Of a stretch of 64,000 nt of DNA, positions 48,376 to 59,477 are shown piece after piece. The stretch covers positions 40,317 to 104,316 of the forward strand of contig NW_006766898.1 of assembly GCF_000275845.1 (NCBI RefSeq), written 5' to 3'. Positions within the stretch are counted from its first letter, which is position 1, and the number at the start of each line of letters is the position of its first letter. Position numbers and translations under genes: made by a program. Below the pieces are notes generated by a model. That model ran no database searches. It saw only the letters and a list, made by a program, of their open reading frames with translations, and was not told the origin of the DNA. The stretch is from Dichomitus squalens LYAD-421 SS1 (taxonomy: Eukaryota > Basidiomycota > Agaricomycetes > Polyporales > Polyporaceae).

Positions 48376-48836
48376 ATGCGTCTGAACGTCGTGCCTATGT
48401 CCGAGAGCCCGGCCAGACGCCAATCCGGGAACCCTCCGATCCCGATATGGGATCCTCCTGCAAGACAGGGCGAAAACGCGGTGTGGCACAACCCGGATGA
48501 CAAGCCTTCTCTCGCCTCGCTGTTCAGCGATATAAGTCCAACTCCCAGCTTATCCACCTCGTTCATGACCTTCACGACCGCGCTTACGACTTCCGCCAAG
48601 CAGATTCTCGCTTCCCTTCAGGTGAGTGAACTTCGGTGACGCTGTCGCTTGCTATGCTGGTGGTATCGGCTGTACATACGCCACCATCATGCAATGGTCT
48701 CCGTTATGGCGGGTATTGCATGTTAGTGAACAGAAATGGCTGTCTCCATTCTCGTTCACAGGACAGCGGCAATTCGCACACCGCTCAGAGTTGCGTGCAG
48801 TCGCACTCGACGACACGGGTGTATGCAACCAAATGA
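48376..48836 (+). CDS. small hypothetical protein
   Basis: Possible two-exon gene. The ATG at 48376 (or a second in-frame Met eight codons on) leads into IWDPPARQGENAVWHNPDDK and SLASLFSDISPTPS, then a CAG|GTGAGT donor near 48619. An acceptor near 48762 (TTCACAG) continues in frame as DSGNSHTAQSC and stops at 48836. The product is about 110 residues, polar, without known domain. It starts 315 bp from the divergent epsin gene. Clean splicing in frame supports it, but it could be an upstream transcribed region rather than a protein gene. Confidence 0.4.
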
Positions 48837-49464
48837 ACCTCATTTGCATGTATCGCGAGGAGTATCGGGATAGGTGAAGCGATCAAGTCGTCTCGCGGAC
48901 TCTGGCACGGGTTTGACCATGTACCTCCAGTGATTCTGTTCACCCCCGTTGCCTCCATCGACGCCGAGTTACATTCCTAGTTCGGCCAACATGGCCCAAG
49001 TTTGAAGTCTCCTCGATTTTGTCTCGGGTCCAGGGAGGCCTGCGTGCATCGTGCTGTCACCGTTTCGCGCGAACTTGGTTGGGAGGGAACCGTAATCATG
49101 TATGCCGTCGTATATCACGCGTTATCACAGGGAATGGGGATACAGTCACCAAGAATTCCCTCAATGCGTCCCCTATATCGGTCATCAAGGCGCGAACGGC
49201 CTTGTCCAAGATCCCTATCGTTCATATCAGCCCCTCCCGTGATATTCACTATGCACACACCATCGTTCATTGCTGTATGCATATATGAACGCTCCTCCAT
49301 TCATGAGGAGTGTCTCATTTGCATGACATGCTGAAGACCGGAGCATGGGTCTTTCAGGATGTCGAGAAGGTGTGAGCGTGAGACTCGTACCTTGCGCTGC
49401 GCAGAGTCGTGAATTGCATGGGTTTGAGAAGGACTGCACTCATCGATCTTCTCATTCCACAGAT
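48837..49464. other. upstream region of serine-rich gene
   Basis: About 630 bp without a recognised gene. An in-frame ATG at 49345 could extend the serine-rich protein by 40 codons, but a CCACAG acceptor-like word just before 49465 argues for the later start or for a 5' UTR intron. Confidence 0.45.
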
Positions 49465-52159
49465 ATGCCTTCTATCTTTGAACGGCTGCGAAAGCGCACT
49501 CTAAGTACGCATAGCGCCGCCTCTGCGCATTCCGCGACATCACCGACGTCGCCGCCTCTTGTATCGCCTGTAACCTCTCCGACGTTATCTCCGTCGCGTT
49601 CAGAGCCGATGCTAGTGGACCGCAGGATCGTTGAAGACCTTCCTGCGCTGTTGGGATCTCTTCAAACTGACGACATCCCAGGGGCTGGCCTCAAGCCACC
49701 GCGCCCTCGAAGACGCTCTGGGTTGCGCGCACTGGGCCTGGGTCTCGTGAATAACACCACTCCTCCCGAACAGGCACCTCGATCTTCGGAGAAGGAGAAT
49801 AATGAATCCTCCCCGACGCCCCCGCCAGTAACCCCGGGTCCGTCTGCCTGGAAGGGCAAGCAACGTGCATCACGACTCTCACAGCAGTTCACTTCCGGCT
49901 CGCCTTGGTCGACGTTTGGCAGACATCATCAGCGGCCTACCCGGTCACCTTACGGCACGTCACATCCGACCTCCGCTCGCAGCTCACGCATGGCTAGCGG
50001 CGACTCTGGGGTGATCCGTGGATCCTCACTGGGACACAGCGTGGAGGGAAACACCACGTCTAACCTTGCGTCCACGGTCTCCGTTGATCATAAGTCTAAC
50101 TCGCGTCCCACGGATAGCAGTCGCGACGTCTCGGTGCTGTCTACGCTCGCTGGATCTCTCTCGAATCACTCGTCCCACTCAAACAGATCGGGTGCCATTA
50201 CGTTTGGCCGACAAAGCCCATCCTATGAAGCATACCTTCACACAGATATTGGACCAGAGGCAATCACGGGTGTGAATACCTTGACGGCGTATACATCTAT
50301 GCCTACCTTACCGTCTGCTTATTCGAGCGAGAACGTGTTATCTCGAGGGAACACATTCCCTAGAAGGAGCAACAGACGCAAGGGACGTTCGAAGTCACGT
50401 TCTCGCTCACCACGCCGTGATGTCCTGCCTCATTTCACGAACCCTTTTATAACTTTTCACGACCCCACGGCTCAACAGACGAAGATACCTGACGAAGCCT
50501 CGGACACGATAGCAAAGGGAGAGCGCTCGACCGGATCCGCACTGGGCGGATCCCTGACTGATTTGGATGGGGGCGCTAAGGGGCATCAATTGCCTTCGGC
50601 GGTCGCCGAGCCTCACGCAAAGCACGCGTCCAGCGAGGGAACAAGCGAGCGGCCTTCTTCTCCTTCCCGCCTTATACCCCCTTCCCTATCGTCGCCCACG
50701 TCGCAAACGCTGCTGCACGGTGAGCAAGGTCGTTGCCCTATCTGATTCGCCACCATTGACAACACCCTCGATCTTCATAGCGGAGAATCGTGGCGCCGGC
50801 GTGCTCGATAACTTATCTCGTTTTCCCCCAAATACCGTCACTTCATCGGAGCGAGAGGAGAACAAGAGCTGGATGGCTGCCCCTGGACAAAATGCGACGG
50901 ACACGCTGGCACGACGGCCCAGCGACACGCGAGACTCCTCCCTTCGCAGAGGATCGAGCACCGCCTCGCACAAGGGCACGCCCAGCCGGGCTCGCAGCAG
51001 ACGTCTATCCCAGCTCAGCGAGCAATCTTCATCTTCATCCAACCCTATCGCCTCCACTTCACATTCACGCTCATCTTCTTCCAAGCAAAATGGAGGGGCT
51101 GGCCCGTCTACTGCTGCGTTCCCGACACTCGCATCGACCCCGCCCCCGCCGTCTCCCCAGCGTCTTCCCCGCACGCCGCGCACCGCGAGCGAGCCCATGC
51201 TTCGTTCCGTCTCCGAGAAGTCCTACGACCAACCTCAGTTCGAGACTCCCACGAACAACAAAGGCAAGCGCAAGGCCGACCAGGTAGATGTTACGCCCCC
51301 GGATCAGCGCGCCGCCGGCCACCACGCGACCTTCGCCATTCCCACGGACGGCCGACGTGAGTGCCCTCGTCCGCGTATTCTCGTCGTTCTAACCCACGCG
51401 CAGGCTCGCAACATGTGTCGGAGGTGAGCAAGCCCCCGTCGTCGTACCAGGGTCGCAAGCGCGCGCGACTCTCGACGTCGGGCGCGTCCCCATCCGCGAG
51501 TCCAGGACCCTCTCGGCCAGGCTCGGTGCAGCGACAACTGACGGATTCCTGGCCAAGTCGCAGCGGCGCCCCCGGCGCCTTGCATCGCGCGACGTCGAAG
51601 ACGGCGTCGGCGCCCTCCGCCCGCCCCGAGTCGATGAGCACGAACGCGCATCGGCACGGTCAAGCACATGTCGATAGGCGGCGGAGCATGTCGGAGATCT
51701 CGTTCCCCATTAGCGCGCTCGTCGCGCCGCACGCACCGTCGATGAGCGTACGGTCGGGAGGCTACTACATGCGCGACCCGCGGAAGCCCCCCAAGATCCA
51801 GCCGACGCCGTGGACGCTGCGGCTGAACTCGGCGGAGGAGCAGGGGTCCCCTGTGCACTCGTGGATGTTCTTCATCGGGTTTATACTCTTCCCGCTGTGG
51901 TGGCTGGCGAGCTTTTGGCGGATACCGCAGACGAGGAGGGTCGGGGGAACGGACACGGAGAAGGCGGTGACGCTGGACGACCCACAGGTCGAGCATGGTG
52001 AGTGTTCCTTCTGTCATGCTGGTATGCGGCGCGCCTGAGGCAGTCATCGGGGCAGATGCGAGGACCTGGCGGTTCCGGTGTCGTGTCATGGCTGTGATCT
52101 CCCTCTTCACCTACATCCCGTTCATCGTGTTGGTGGCCGTGTTTGTCCCGCGTAACTGA
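49465..52159 (+). CDS. serine-rich protein with C-terminal membrane spans
   Basis: Four exons, 49465-50719, 50781-51356, 51404-51997 and 52056-52159, add up to an exact frame of 842 residues starting MPSIFERLRKRTLS. About 700 residues are Ser/Pro/Arg-rich and disordered, with many SP and TP phosphosites and an RRSNRRKGRSKSRSRS basic stretch. The conserved part is the C-terminus: PRKPPKIQPTPWTLRL, then a membrane span (SWMFFIGFILFPLWWLASFW), a short loop, and a second span (VISLFTYIPFIVLVAVF) ending PRN. It resembles conserved fungal serine-rich proteins with unknown job. The long tail is probably cytosolic and phospho-regulated; this is inference. Confidence 0.75.
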
Positions 52160-52513
52160 CGCTATAGATCCGAGTGGTGGGACGTGCCTTCAGCACGTCT
52201 TGCCCTCGGCCATCCCGCTCGCTGTTTGTGTGCTCTGGTCTGGGTCCCTGTCCTTCCCGTGTTGCTCTCCTGCAGGGTCCTCGGTGCATCCTCGTCATTC
52301 CTTTCTTGTCCCATTCTTTTGAACACTGAACGGAATTGGTTTGCAGTAGTGCTGTTGTAGTCGGACATCGTGCGCGATGCTAAGTAGTGCAAGTACGTTA
52401 CAACTCTCTCATTGATATGTTGTGCAGTCGATACTAGTACATACATATCAGAAGCTAGACTAATACATCTGTAGTACAAACAAAGGGTCTATGATGTGAC
52501 GCGCAGTGAGGCC
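52160..52513. other. convergent 3' region
   Basis: 354 bp between the convergent serine-rich and RPC9 genes; no gene recognised, probably 3' UTRs. Confidence 0.5.
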
Positions 52514-53319
52514 TCAGTCATCGTCGACATCGAGGTCGCCCTCAATCCCGGCACCTTCACCCGTGTCATCGAAAACGACCTCATTTGCGTTGTAATCCCA
52601 CTGATCTTGGTCTTGGTAGTCATCTTGATACTCAGAGTAGACAGCAGCATCAACCTGCATCGCTTGTGACGGTTCAGCGCCGTTGGAAGTCCCGTTGACG
52701 GCAGGAGCTGCCTCGCGGAGAGTTTCTTTCACGGTGTTCAGTATATCGTCCATTTGGTTGCCAAAGCGGTCTTCCAGTTCTTCTACGACCTACACATACA
52801 CCGAATGAGAGGAGGCGATACGGGGTGCGGGACATGTCACATACCACGTACAGCTCGACAGGTTCCGTAGGAGCCAAGTTGACTATCTGGAGTTTCTCAG
52901 CCTTGGTGAGGTCCCAACGCGCGAGGTTCCGCGTCAACTGGGTGATGCCCTCAGGAGTCTGCGACCCAGTGGGCTGGAAGTCTGCAGACAGATACTGGAT
53001 GGCCTACAATCATGTCTGTGATCAATCGGCCTCCCGCCCTCGATATGTGCTGTTGTTCGGACGGAGCTCACCTCAACCTCGACGGTCCGCAAATTCTCAC
53101 AGACATCATCCGGTGGCGCTTGGTGTTTTGGGGGGAGTCCCGCGGCCTCCTCCTCCTTTTTGATGCGGATCGCGGTCTTCGTGCGTGCGAGGTGATCGCT
53201 CTCGAGCTCCTTGAGAAGCGTCAGGACCTCGTAGTTGGAGAGCAGTGCCGCGCGTTGGTTTAGGACCTGTCGAGCGGTCAAACCCTCGTCCTCCTCAGAA
53301 AATTTGCACCGACCTCCAT
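52514..53319 (-). CDS. RPC17: RNA polymerase III subunit RPC9 (C17)
   Basis: RPB4/RPC9-family stalk subunit that pairs with RPC8 (C25) and helps Pol III recruit TFIIIB at tRNA and 5S genes in the nucleus. The model starts with a six-base coding exon (ATGGAG, 53319-53314), a 47-bp intron (53313-53267), then VLNQRAALLSNYEVLTLLKE. Later exons give DVCENLRTVEVE, AIQYLSADFQ, SQTPEGITQLTRNLARWDL and TKAEKLQIVNLAPTEPVELY, then VVEELEDRFG. These are the hallmark blocks of the family. The C-terminal extension is rich in Asp/Glu/Tyr/Gln, ends GDLDVDDD, and is longer than in yeast or human. The start is 258 bp from the NOT2 start on the other strand. Confidence 0.88.
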
Positions 53320-53577
53320 CGGACGTTCAGAAAAAGCTCAAAATTCAGAACAGTAGCATATAGAGCAGCCAAGATATACACAGAGCGACCCTCGCCAAGC
53401 CTAAGATTTCTGGCGAAAATGTCGAGGTCGAGGTCGGGTGTCAAGCCATTGTCGGCGCTTGGCTTCCATTCTCGCTTTCTACCCCGCCACCACCATCCGA
53501 CGCCCTGTGCAAATCCTCTTTCTTGCCATCCACATCGTCTCTCGTCGCTTTCTGACTGCGCTCCCTGTCCAGAAAAT
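53320..53577. promoter_or_regulatory. bidirectional promoter RPC9 / NOT2
   Basis: Only 258 bp separate the two divergent start codons, so one shared nucleosome-free region probably serves both genes. A TATAGAG-like word and ATATACAC lie near 53358-53380. Shared control is inference. Confidence 0.55.
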
Positions 53578-55622
53578 ATGCATCGACCAGGTAACCGCCT
53601 GAGTTCCCGAGAGCCAGACGGTGTGTTTACATCGCGTGCAGGTCAACCTCCTCAGCGTCCGCCAAGTCTCGGTCCCAACCCTGCGCTCGGCGGACCATAC
53701 CGCGGGCCCTATCCAGGATTTGGCATTCCCCAACGCAATGTCATGCCAGGATATCCCAGTCTACCCAATCAAAGGACAGTCGTGCCCCAACCTTCCCCCA
53801 ACTTCCTCCAACAGCGCGGCCAGAGCAACTTCCCGTATACCGCGGGCACCCTCCAGCAACAACAAGCCCAGTCGCAATCCCAGCAGCAGCTCGCGTCCCA
53901 AGGTGCACTTCCGCATCCCGCTGCACACCAGCAACAGCAGCAAACGCAGAATCAGGGCTCGGGCGCCAACTCGACGTTACCACCGCACCTCGCGCAGAAC
54001 GCGGCTCCAAGTAGCCTTGCGCCATCTGTGTCCTCTCAAAGTGAGCTTGGCCTCGACCCGAATGACTTCCCGGCACTCGGTGCCGCACCTGCGAGCAGTA
54101 CACCTGCAGCGACGAATGCGAACGCGACGAGCTATGCGAGCCAGGCGGGGACAGGAGCGGGCGGCAACGGGGCTCAGGCGGGGAGCGGGCTGGGCGCGAA
54201 TCAGCAGCGAGAGTTGACGGCGGAGGATTTCCCTGCATTAGGTGGGCAGAGCCAGACGACCCAGCAACAGACAGTGGCATCGCAGCAAACCCCCGCAGAC
54301 GGCCATCCTCCAGGGTTGAACGGCTTCCAGCAATCCGCGGACCCGCAACAACGACAGAGTCTGCTAGGATCTCTAACGGCAGGGGCGCAACAGCAGTCTC
54401 AGCAGCAGCCGGGCTTGTTGAATTTAGGGCAGCAGGCGAGGAATGTGCATCCCGGGTTCCAGTCAGATGCGGACAAGCAGCGGGTGCGTACGGTCTTTGA
54501 CATCGTCCTCTCCATAGCGGTCTTATGAGATGTAGAATTTCGGATTGAAGAATAATCATGCGGGCGCAGCGGCAGCATGGAATTCACCGAATGTCAATCC
54601 GAGTGCGCAGCAGCCGGGCTCGTTCCCGAATGGCCAGCAAAACCATACACAGGCACAGGCTTCCTCGCAGCAGCCGCCACAACCGCCAACACAACAGCAC
54701 TTGAACGCACCTCCAGGTGTCCCGCCCCCTCCTTCCTTCCCGCAGCAGCCTACGCCCGCGCAGCAGACACCTTACATTGCGAACGGCACTGTTGCCGACA
54801 CCCCACACCATCCATCGCAAGGACCTGCGCACGCAAGCGCAGTACCGCAAACACCCGCACAGCAAGTACTCATGTCGCCTGCAGATCGATGGGGTCTCCT
54901 TGGGTTACTTGCGCTGATCAAGAGCGCGGACCCCGACCAGAGTCTACTAGCAATAGGCACGGATCTTGGGACGATGGGGCTGGACATGCAGAATCCTGGG
55001 TAAGCTCTGCAGTGTATTCCCCACTGTATCTGTCCCTTACCACTTTGCGGCTCAGAAGCCTGTACTCCACGTTCATCACTCCATGGGCAGACTCGTCCGC
55101 TGCGCATACGGTCGAGCCGGACTTCCACCTACCAGCGTGCTATAATGTTCAGCCGCCCCCGCCAGGACCCAACAAGGCGGCCGCGTTCAGCGATGAGACA
55201 CTCTTCTTCATGTTCTACTCATCTCCTAGAGACGCGCTTCAGGAGATCGCTGCGCAGGAGCTGTAAGTCGGACGCACTTTTCCCTTTGGCGCCTTCTAAC
55301 CGAACACCCATACTGCAGGTTCAATCGCAATTGGCGGTACCACAAGGATCTGCGTCTCTGGATCACGAAGGAGAGCGGCACGCAGCCCTCGCAGAAAGTT
55401 CCTGGCGGCGAGCAGGGGAGGTACTCGTTCTGGGACCCCGAGATGTGGGAGAAGTCGCAGAAGGAGATGACAGTGCTCTACTCGGATCTCGAGGAGAAAC
55501 ACCCTGTCTTCGCCCCAACCCAGACATTGCAGCTCAACGCAGGCGCGACGCAGTCCCACCCGACCCCGCAGCCGGCGCGCGTCGGGCAGGCCTTCCAGGG
55601 CATCAGCATGAGCGCGATGTGA
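53578..55622 (+). CDS. NOT2: CCR4-NOT complex subunit NOT2 (CNOT2)
   Basis: The ATG at 53578 starts MHRPG; a 51-bp intron (53591-53641) follows. The N-terminal half is Pro/Gln/Ala-rich with poly-Gln runs and two NOT2-type motifs, NDFPALG and EDFPALGG. The second half has PADRWGLLGLLALIKSADPD, then LGLDM-like GTMGLDMQNPG, LYSTFITPWAD, PDFHLPACY and the C-terminal NOT box (ETLFFMFYSSPRDALQEIAA, RNWRYHKDLRLWITKE, SFWDPEMWEK). Stop at 55622. In the conserved complex NOT2 dimerises with NOT3/5 on the NOT1 C-terminus and supports mRNA deadenylation and transcription control. One intron near 54485 uses donor GTGCGT and joins in frame to NFGLKNNHAG. Confidence 0.92.
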
Positions 55623-56273
55623 TTGGGATGCGCAACGACAAGCTACATAGCAAAACGCGCGAGTCCCATTCACATTATTCGCCTCAACGAGAATTCGGAC
55701 AGAAACAGTTTCCTCCCCCATCCGGTTCGCCCTTGCCCGTATACTCCATCTGCCGTCGCTCCATCGTCTCTTCTGTTTCTCCGTGCCATTGCCACCGCTC
55801 CCCCTCTTGCCATCGTGTCGGTGCTGTTTCTCCGTTTCCCCATCATCGAGCTACCATACGCTTGTATCTGTAAACCACTCTGTTTGAATCATATCACCCG
55901 TCTATTGGCTGTCCTCTATCATCGCTGCTCTGTTTGCCTGAATCGTAACAGGTTCCCACGTCTTTCATCATGTACAGCTTCACAGTGCTTCAGGCTTCGA
56001 GCCTGAGGAGCCGACGGCTTCGCGTTGGATCTTGAAGGAAAGACAGGTACGTCCTGCTCTAGCTCTATGTGAAGGAATCCATGAACTCGTTGCAGGCCTC
56101 AGATTCAGGTTCACGCTTTGAGACAGCTCTGCGATTACAACACTTCTGGGATATCTTGTACTTGGCATTCGCGGATGCTGCAGCACTGCGATACGACGGC
56201 TACCGCAGCACCCAACTCGGACTAGGCTAAAAAATGTCTGTATTTCGTTGACTCTTCCTCACTATCTACCATC
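55623..56273. other. intergenic region
   Basis: 650 bp holding the NOT2 3' UTR and the F-box gene promoter. No gene recognised. Confidence 0.5.
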
Positions 56274-58092
56274 ATGAATACGCACTCTGCACTCACAAAC
56301 TTCGACATCATCAGTCTCATTCTCCGTCATTCCGACGTTCCGGATGGATACGCACCTCATGTTGGTCAATTGTCACTGGCACGAGCCGCTCGTGTCTGCG
56401 TCGCTTTCTACGAACCTGCCATTCGTCTACTATGGAGGTGTTTGTCCAACATCGTTCCTCTTCTAAGCCTGCTGCCTTCTTCGTTGATGAAGGTCAGGGA
56501 AGATGAGGAAGATAAGGAGGGGAAATATGACACCTATGTGAGTAAAGGTGCTCCTATACCATACTCTGCTGCTAGCCGTCGAGGCTCGTACTGCTCCGGG
56601 CATTCACTCAGCTCTAGCTACCGTGTCAGACGGGTAGCCTGCCTCTACAATCTGGAGTGTCCTCAGTCTGTTTGTTGACTTGACCTCGTTTAGATGCACC
56701 GTGCCCGAAGAGTGAGAGTATATGCAAAGGCGAGCGGAGTACGTGCAATATTTGGACTATAGCACTTACCAAGACCGAACGCGGCTTACGCCCCCTACAT
56801 GGATCTACCTAACACATCTCACTCACTCACAACCCTTGCTTCCCAACTTGCGGTCGCTGTCCTTCTATTTCTCATCTCCACTGTCCACAACCATGGTCCG
56901 CCCACTCCTCTCTCCCACCATCACTGACCTGGACATATACTGTGATGTGGAGGGAGACAATGACGAATGGATCTGCTCCCTTCGCGTCCTCTTTCACGTG
57001 GTCTCTTCCGTTGCGACACATCTTACCTCGTTCGAACTCAGGGTCCCCCGCGTCAACATTCGTCTTCCATTAACTATCCTCTCTCCGTTCCAAAATCTCG
57101 AATACTTGCGTACTCTAGAGTGGTGCTTCCCCATTGACTCCGAAGCGCTGCGACCACTGCTATGTGACAAGAACAGTATAGAGATCGGGGGCTCTCTGGG
57201 GGATCGAGGGCAATCCAACGCAGCGAGATTGAGTCAAGGGATACGGAATCGAGTTGGGCACCGCAGCCACTCATTCACCCTCAGCCGCATAGACGATGTC
57301 AACCTGCGTGATTTCTTCTCATCCCAGTATCTACGGGAACTAACAGTCGCGCGGCAACCCTGGACAAGCGTACGAGAGAACTCCATCCTCGCCACAGCAC
57401 TCGCACGCTGCTTTCCGTGCCTTCAGGTCTTGGAATGGTCCTTCCTCGGCCTCCCAATGACGTCGCATCCTGTACCGCAGGAGGGAAGCTATGTGGAGCA
57501 GTCAATCCGGCCTCTCATGAAGCTGCGCAACCTGTTGTCGCTCACCGTGCATGCGACCAATGTACCTCAGGTCACAGAGGCAGAATTAGTGTCGATGGCG
57601 GACGCTTGGCCACTGCTCACCACATTGCGCATACTTGAAACACCCGCCGTCGGTCCAGGAGATGCGGAACCGGGCCCTGCCGCCTTGGTCGCCCTTGCAT
57701 CACGGTGTCCAAACCTGGAGGTGCTGCAGCTTCGTTCGTGTTATATTCCCAAGTCTGTGTTTTCGCGGTTGACCGAGTACCCTGTGTTCGACCATCCGCT
57801 GAAAACCGTGTTCTTCTCGACCTTCCGCACAGATGACTACCAGTACGCGGCATTACTCTTCGACCGTCTCTTCCCTCACCTGGACTTCGAACCCCAAACG
57901 CCGACAGATGGCCCAGCTAACACACTGCCCGGGTATTCCCCGCATCCTTCCTGGGTGCAGTTGTGTGCGGGAGTACGGGCTCTCCAGATGGCGAGGCGGT
58001 ACCATGAAGAACGCCCTGGCATCTCTCCGAGGCAGCCTGACGGAAATGCTCCCGCTGGACGAAGTGCATCTGGGACCGTGCCTGATGACTAG
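56274..58092 (+). pseudogene. F-box/LRR-like gene, probably disrupted
   Basis: Exon 1 (from ATG 56274) has an F-box-like unit: FDIISLILRHSD, LARAARVCVAFYEPAIRLLW, NIVPLLSLLP. The main exon is open from 56722 to 58092 with Leu-rich strands (LPNLRSLSFYF, LEYLRTLEWCF, YLRELTVARQPW, CLQVLEWSF, CPNLEVLQLRSC). Between them the paralogue at 36660-38382 has PNEWQRFRIHAEFVQSL. Here the same register reads PEE, stop, EYMQRRAEYVQYL, so the conserved Trp codon TGG is replaced by TGA near 56713. In addition, the good donor at TAT|GTGAGT and acceptor TTTAG are one base out of phase with this block. A splice to a GAG acceptor near 56718 would bypass the stop and keep frame, losing about seven residues. Either it is a young pseudogene or a shortened protein starting at 56722. 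Confidence 0.65.
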
Positions 58093-59477
58093 GAGACCGC
58101 GGACGCGAGTGCGCGAGAGTGTGGCTATCCAGATTCAGAAACAGGCAAGTATACCCCATGCTATTCAGTCGCTCACATTGGAGAGATTGCTAACGCGGTC
58201 GACTTGAAGCAGTGGGGGTTCGATCGTTATTCGGCTTAGCTTGCGATTGGTTATGGGATTCGATAACTACATCATGAAGGAGCTCGTTGAGCTCGTTGAC
58301 GAGCGTAAGTGATATTGACCTCTCCATTGATGCCCGTGACTTACAAACATCTACGGTGGGTAGGTGTCGGGAGGATGCCCTGATTATATTTCTGTTCAAG
58401 CGACTGGGATGAATGAAATGAATAGCATTGTGCAGCCAACCTTCCACGTTGTATATAGTTATTCCCAGGTTCTTTGGTAGTAAGGTCCTCCACGCCCGCA
58501 TCGCATGTTGGAAGTACGTAGAACTATCTGAGAGGTGAAAAGCACCATGCCGCGCGATACTCGGGACTAGCCTGATGAAGGCACCAGAGTATAGGCTCCC
58601 ATTGAGAGGAAGTTGAGGGAAAGGGACCGCTGGAAAGTTGTCCAGTAAGATAACATGACGCATAGACGATTGCGCCACGCCACAAAGGACTTGCAATTGA
58701 GGACTCCGAGGAGCGTTTGCATGACTGCGGGCTAGCTACCCGCCAACGCCTGCTCTGTCATGAGGACAGTGAAGAGCACCTTGTACAGTCGGAACATAAA
58801 TCAGGTGTCTCGCACGCGTTCGGCCACATGTGGAGGACTTACTGCTTGTAGCTACCGCGAACGAGAATCCCGCGGGCCGCGTCTGGGGTAATCACGCAAG
58901 GTCAATCGTCCATGGCGGCAATAAGGAAATGGTGCGACGATGCAGGAGCATTCGTTCGTCGTCAGCTATACGCGTGACAGACCGGAGCATTAGCAGGAGA
59001 TACCAATATAGCTCATGCAGGCCTAGACTCTAGCAGGAAGTGTAAGTATGAGTGGAGACAGCGGCCTGAGCTGCCATGCGCAGCGACATTGTGGCAAGTG
59101 GGGACAGTGTTTGGGGTCCTCGTAGTCAGAGCACCGCCAAAGTGCTGTCTGTCCACCTGTACATACTCCTAGACTCGTGCGGTTCAATGTGCATTCGGCG
59201 CAGCCAACTACCTCCATGCGTATACCAAGCGCGCACACATCTACCTGTCCGTGGCCACATTTGCCCAGTGCAGGATTCCTTCTGAGCATGGGGAAAGGAG
59301 CACGGGGACCCTGGACAGTGGTCGGAAATGGCGAGCACAAGACGTGGCGGATATAGGCCCCCGACGTCATTCGAGCGTAGTTATATAAATGATCATAGGA
59401 CGTCCGTGGACGCAGCTTACTCTCCTGTCTACTTTCCAGATACTTCCTCTCTCTTTTCCTCCGGTCGTATTTATACC
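58093..59477. other. intergenic region with unassigned frame
   Basis: 1.4 kb. A minus-strand frame (58190-58696) stays open for 168 codons; from its first ATG it reads MRHVILLDNFPAVPFP and contains AWRTLLPKNLGITIYN. It has no recognised family and no supporting exons, so it is left uncalled. The SDR promoter with its TATA box occupies the last ~100 bp. Confidence 0.45.
59382..59390 (+). promoter_or_regulatory. TATA box of SDR gene
   Basis: TATATAAAT lies 88 bp upstream of the SDR ATG at 59478, a consensus core promoter element at normal spacing. Confidence 0.6.
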
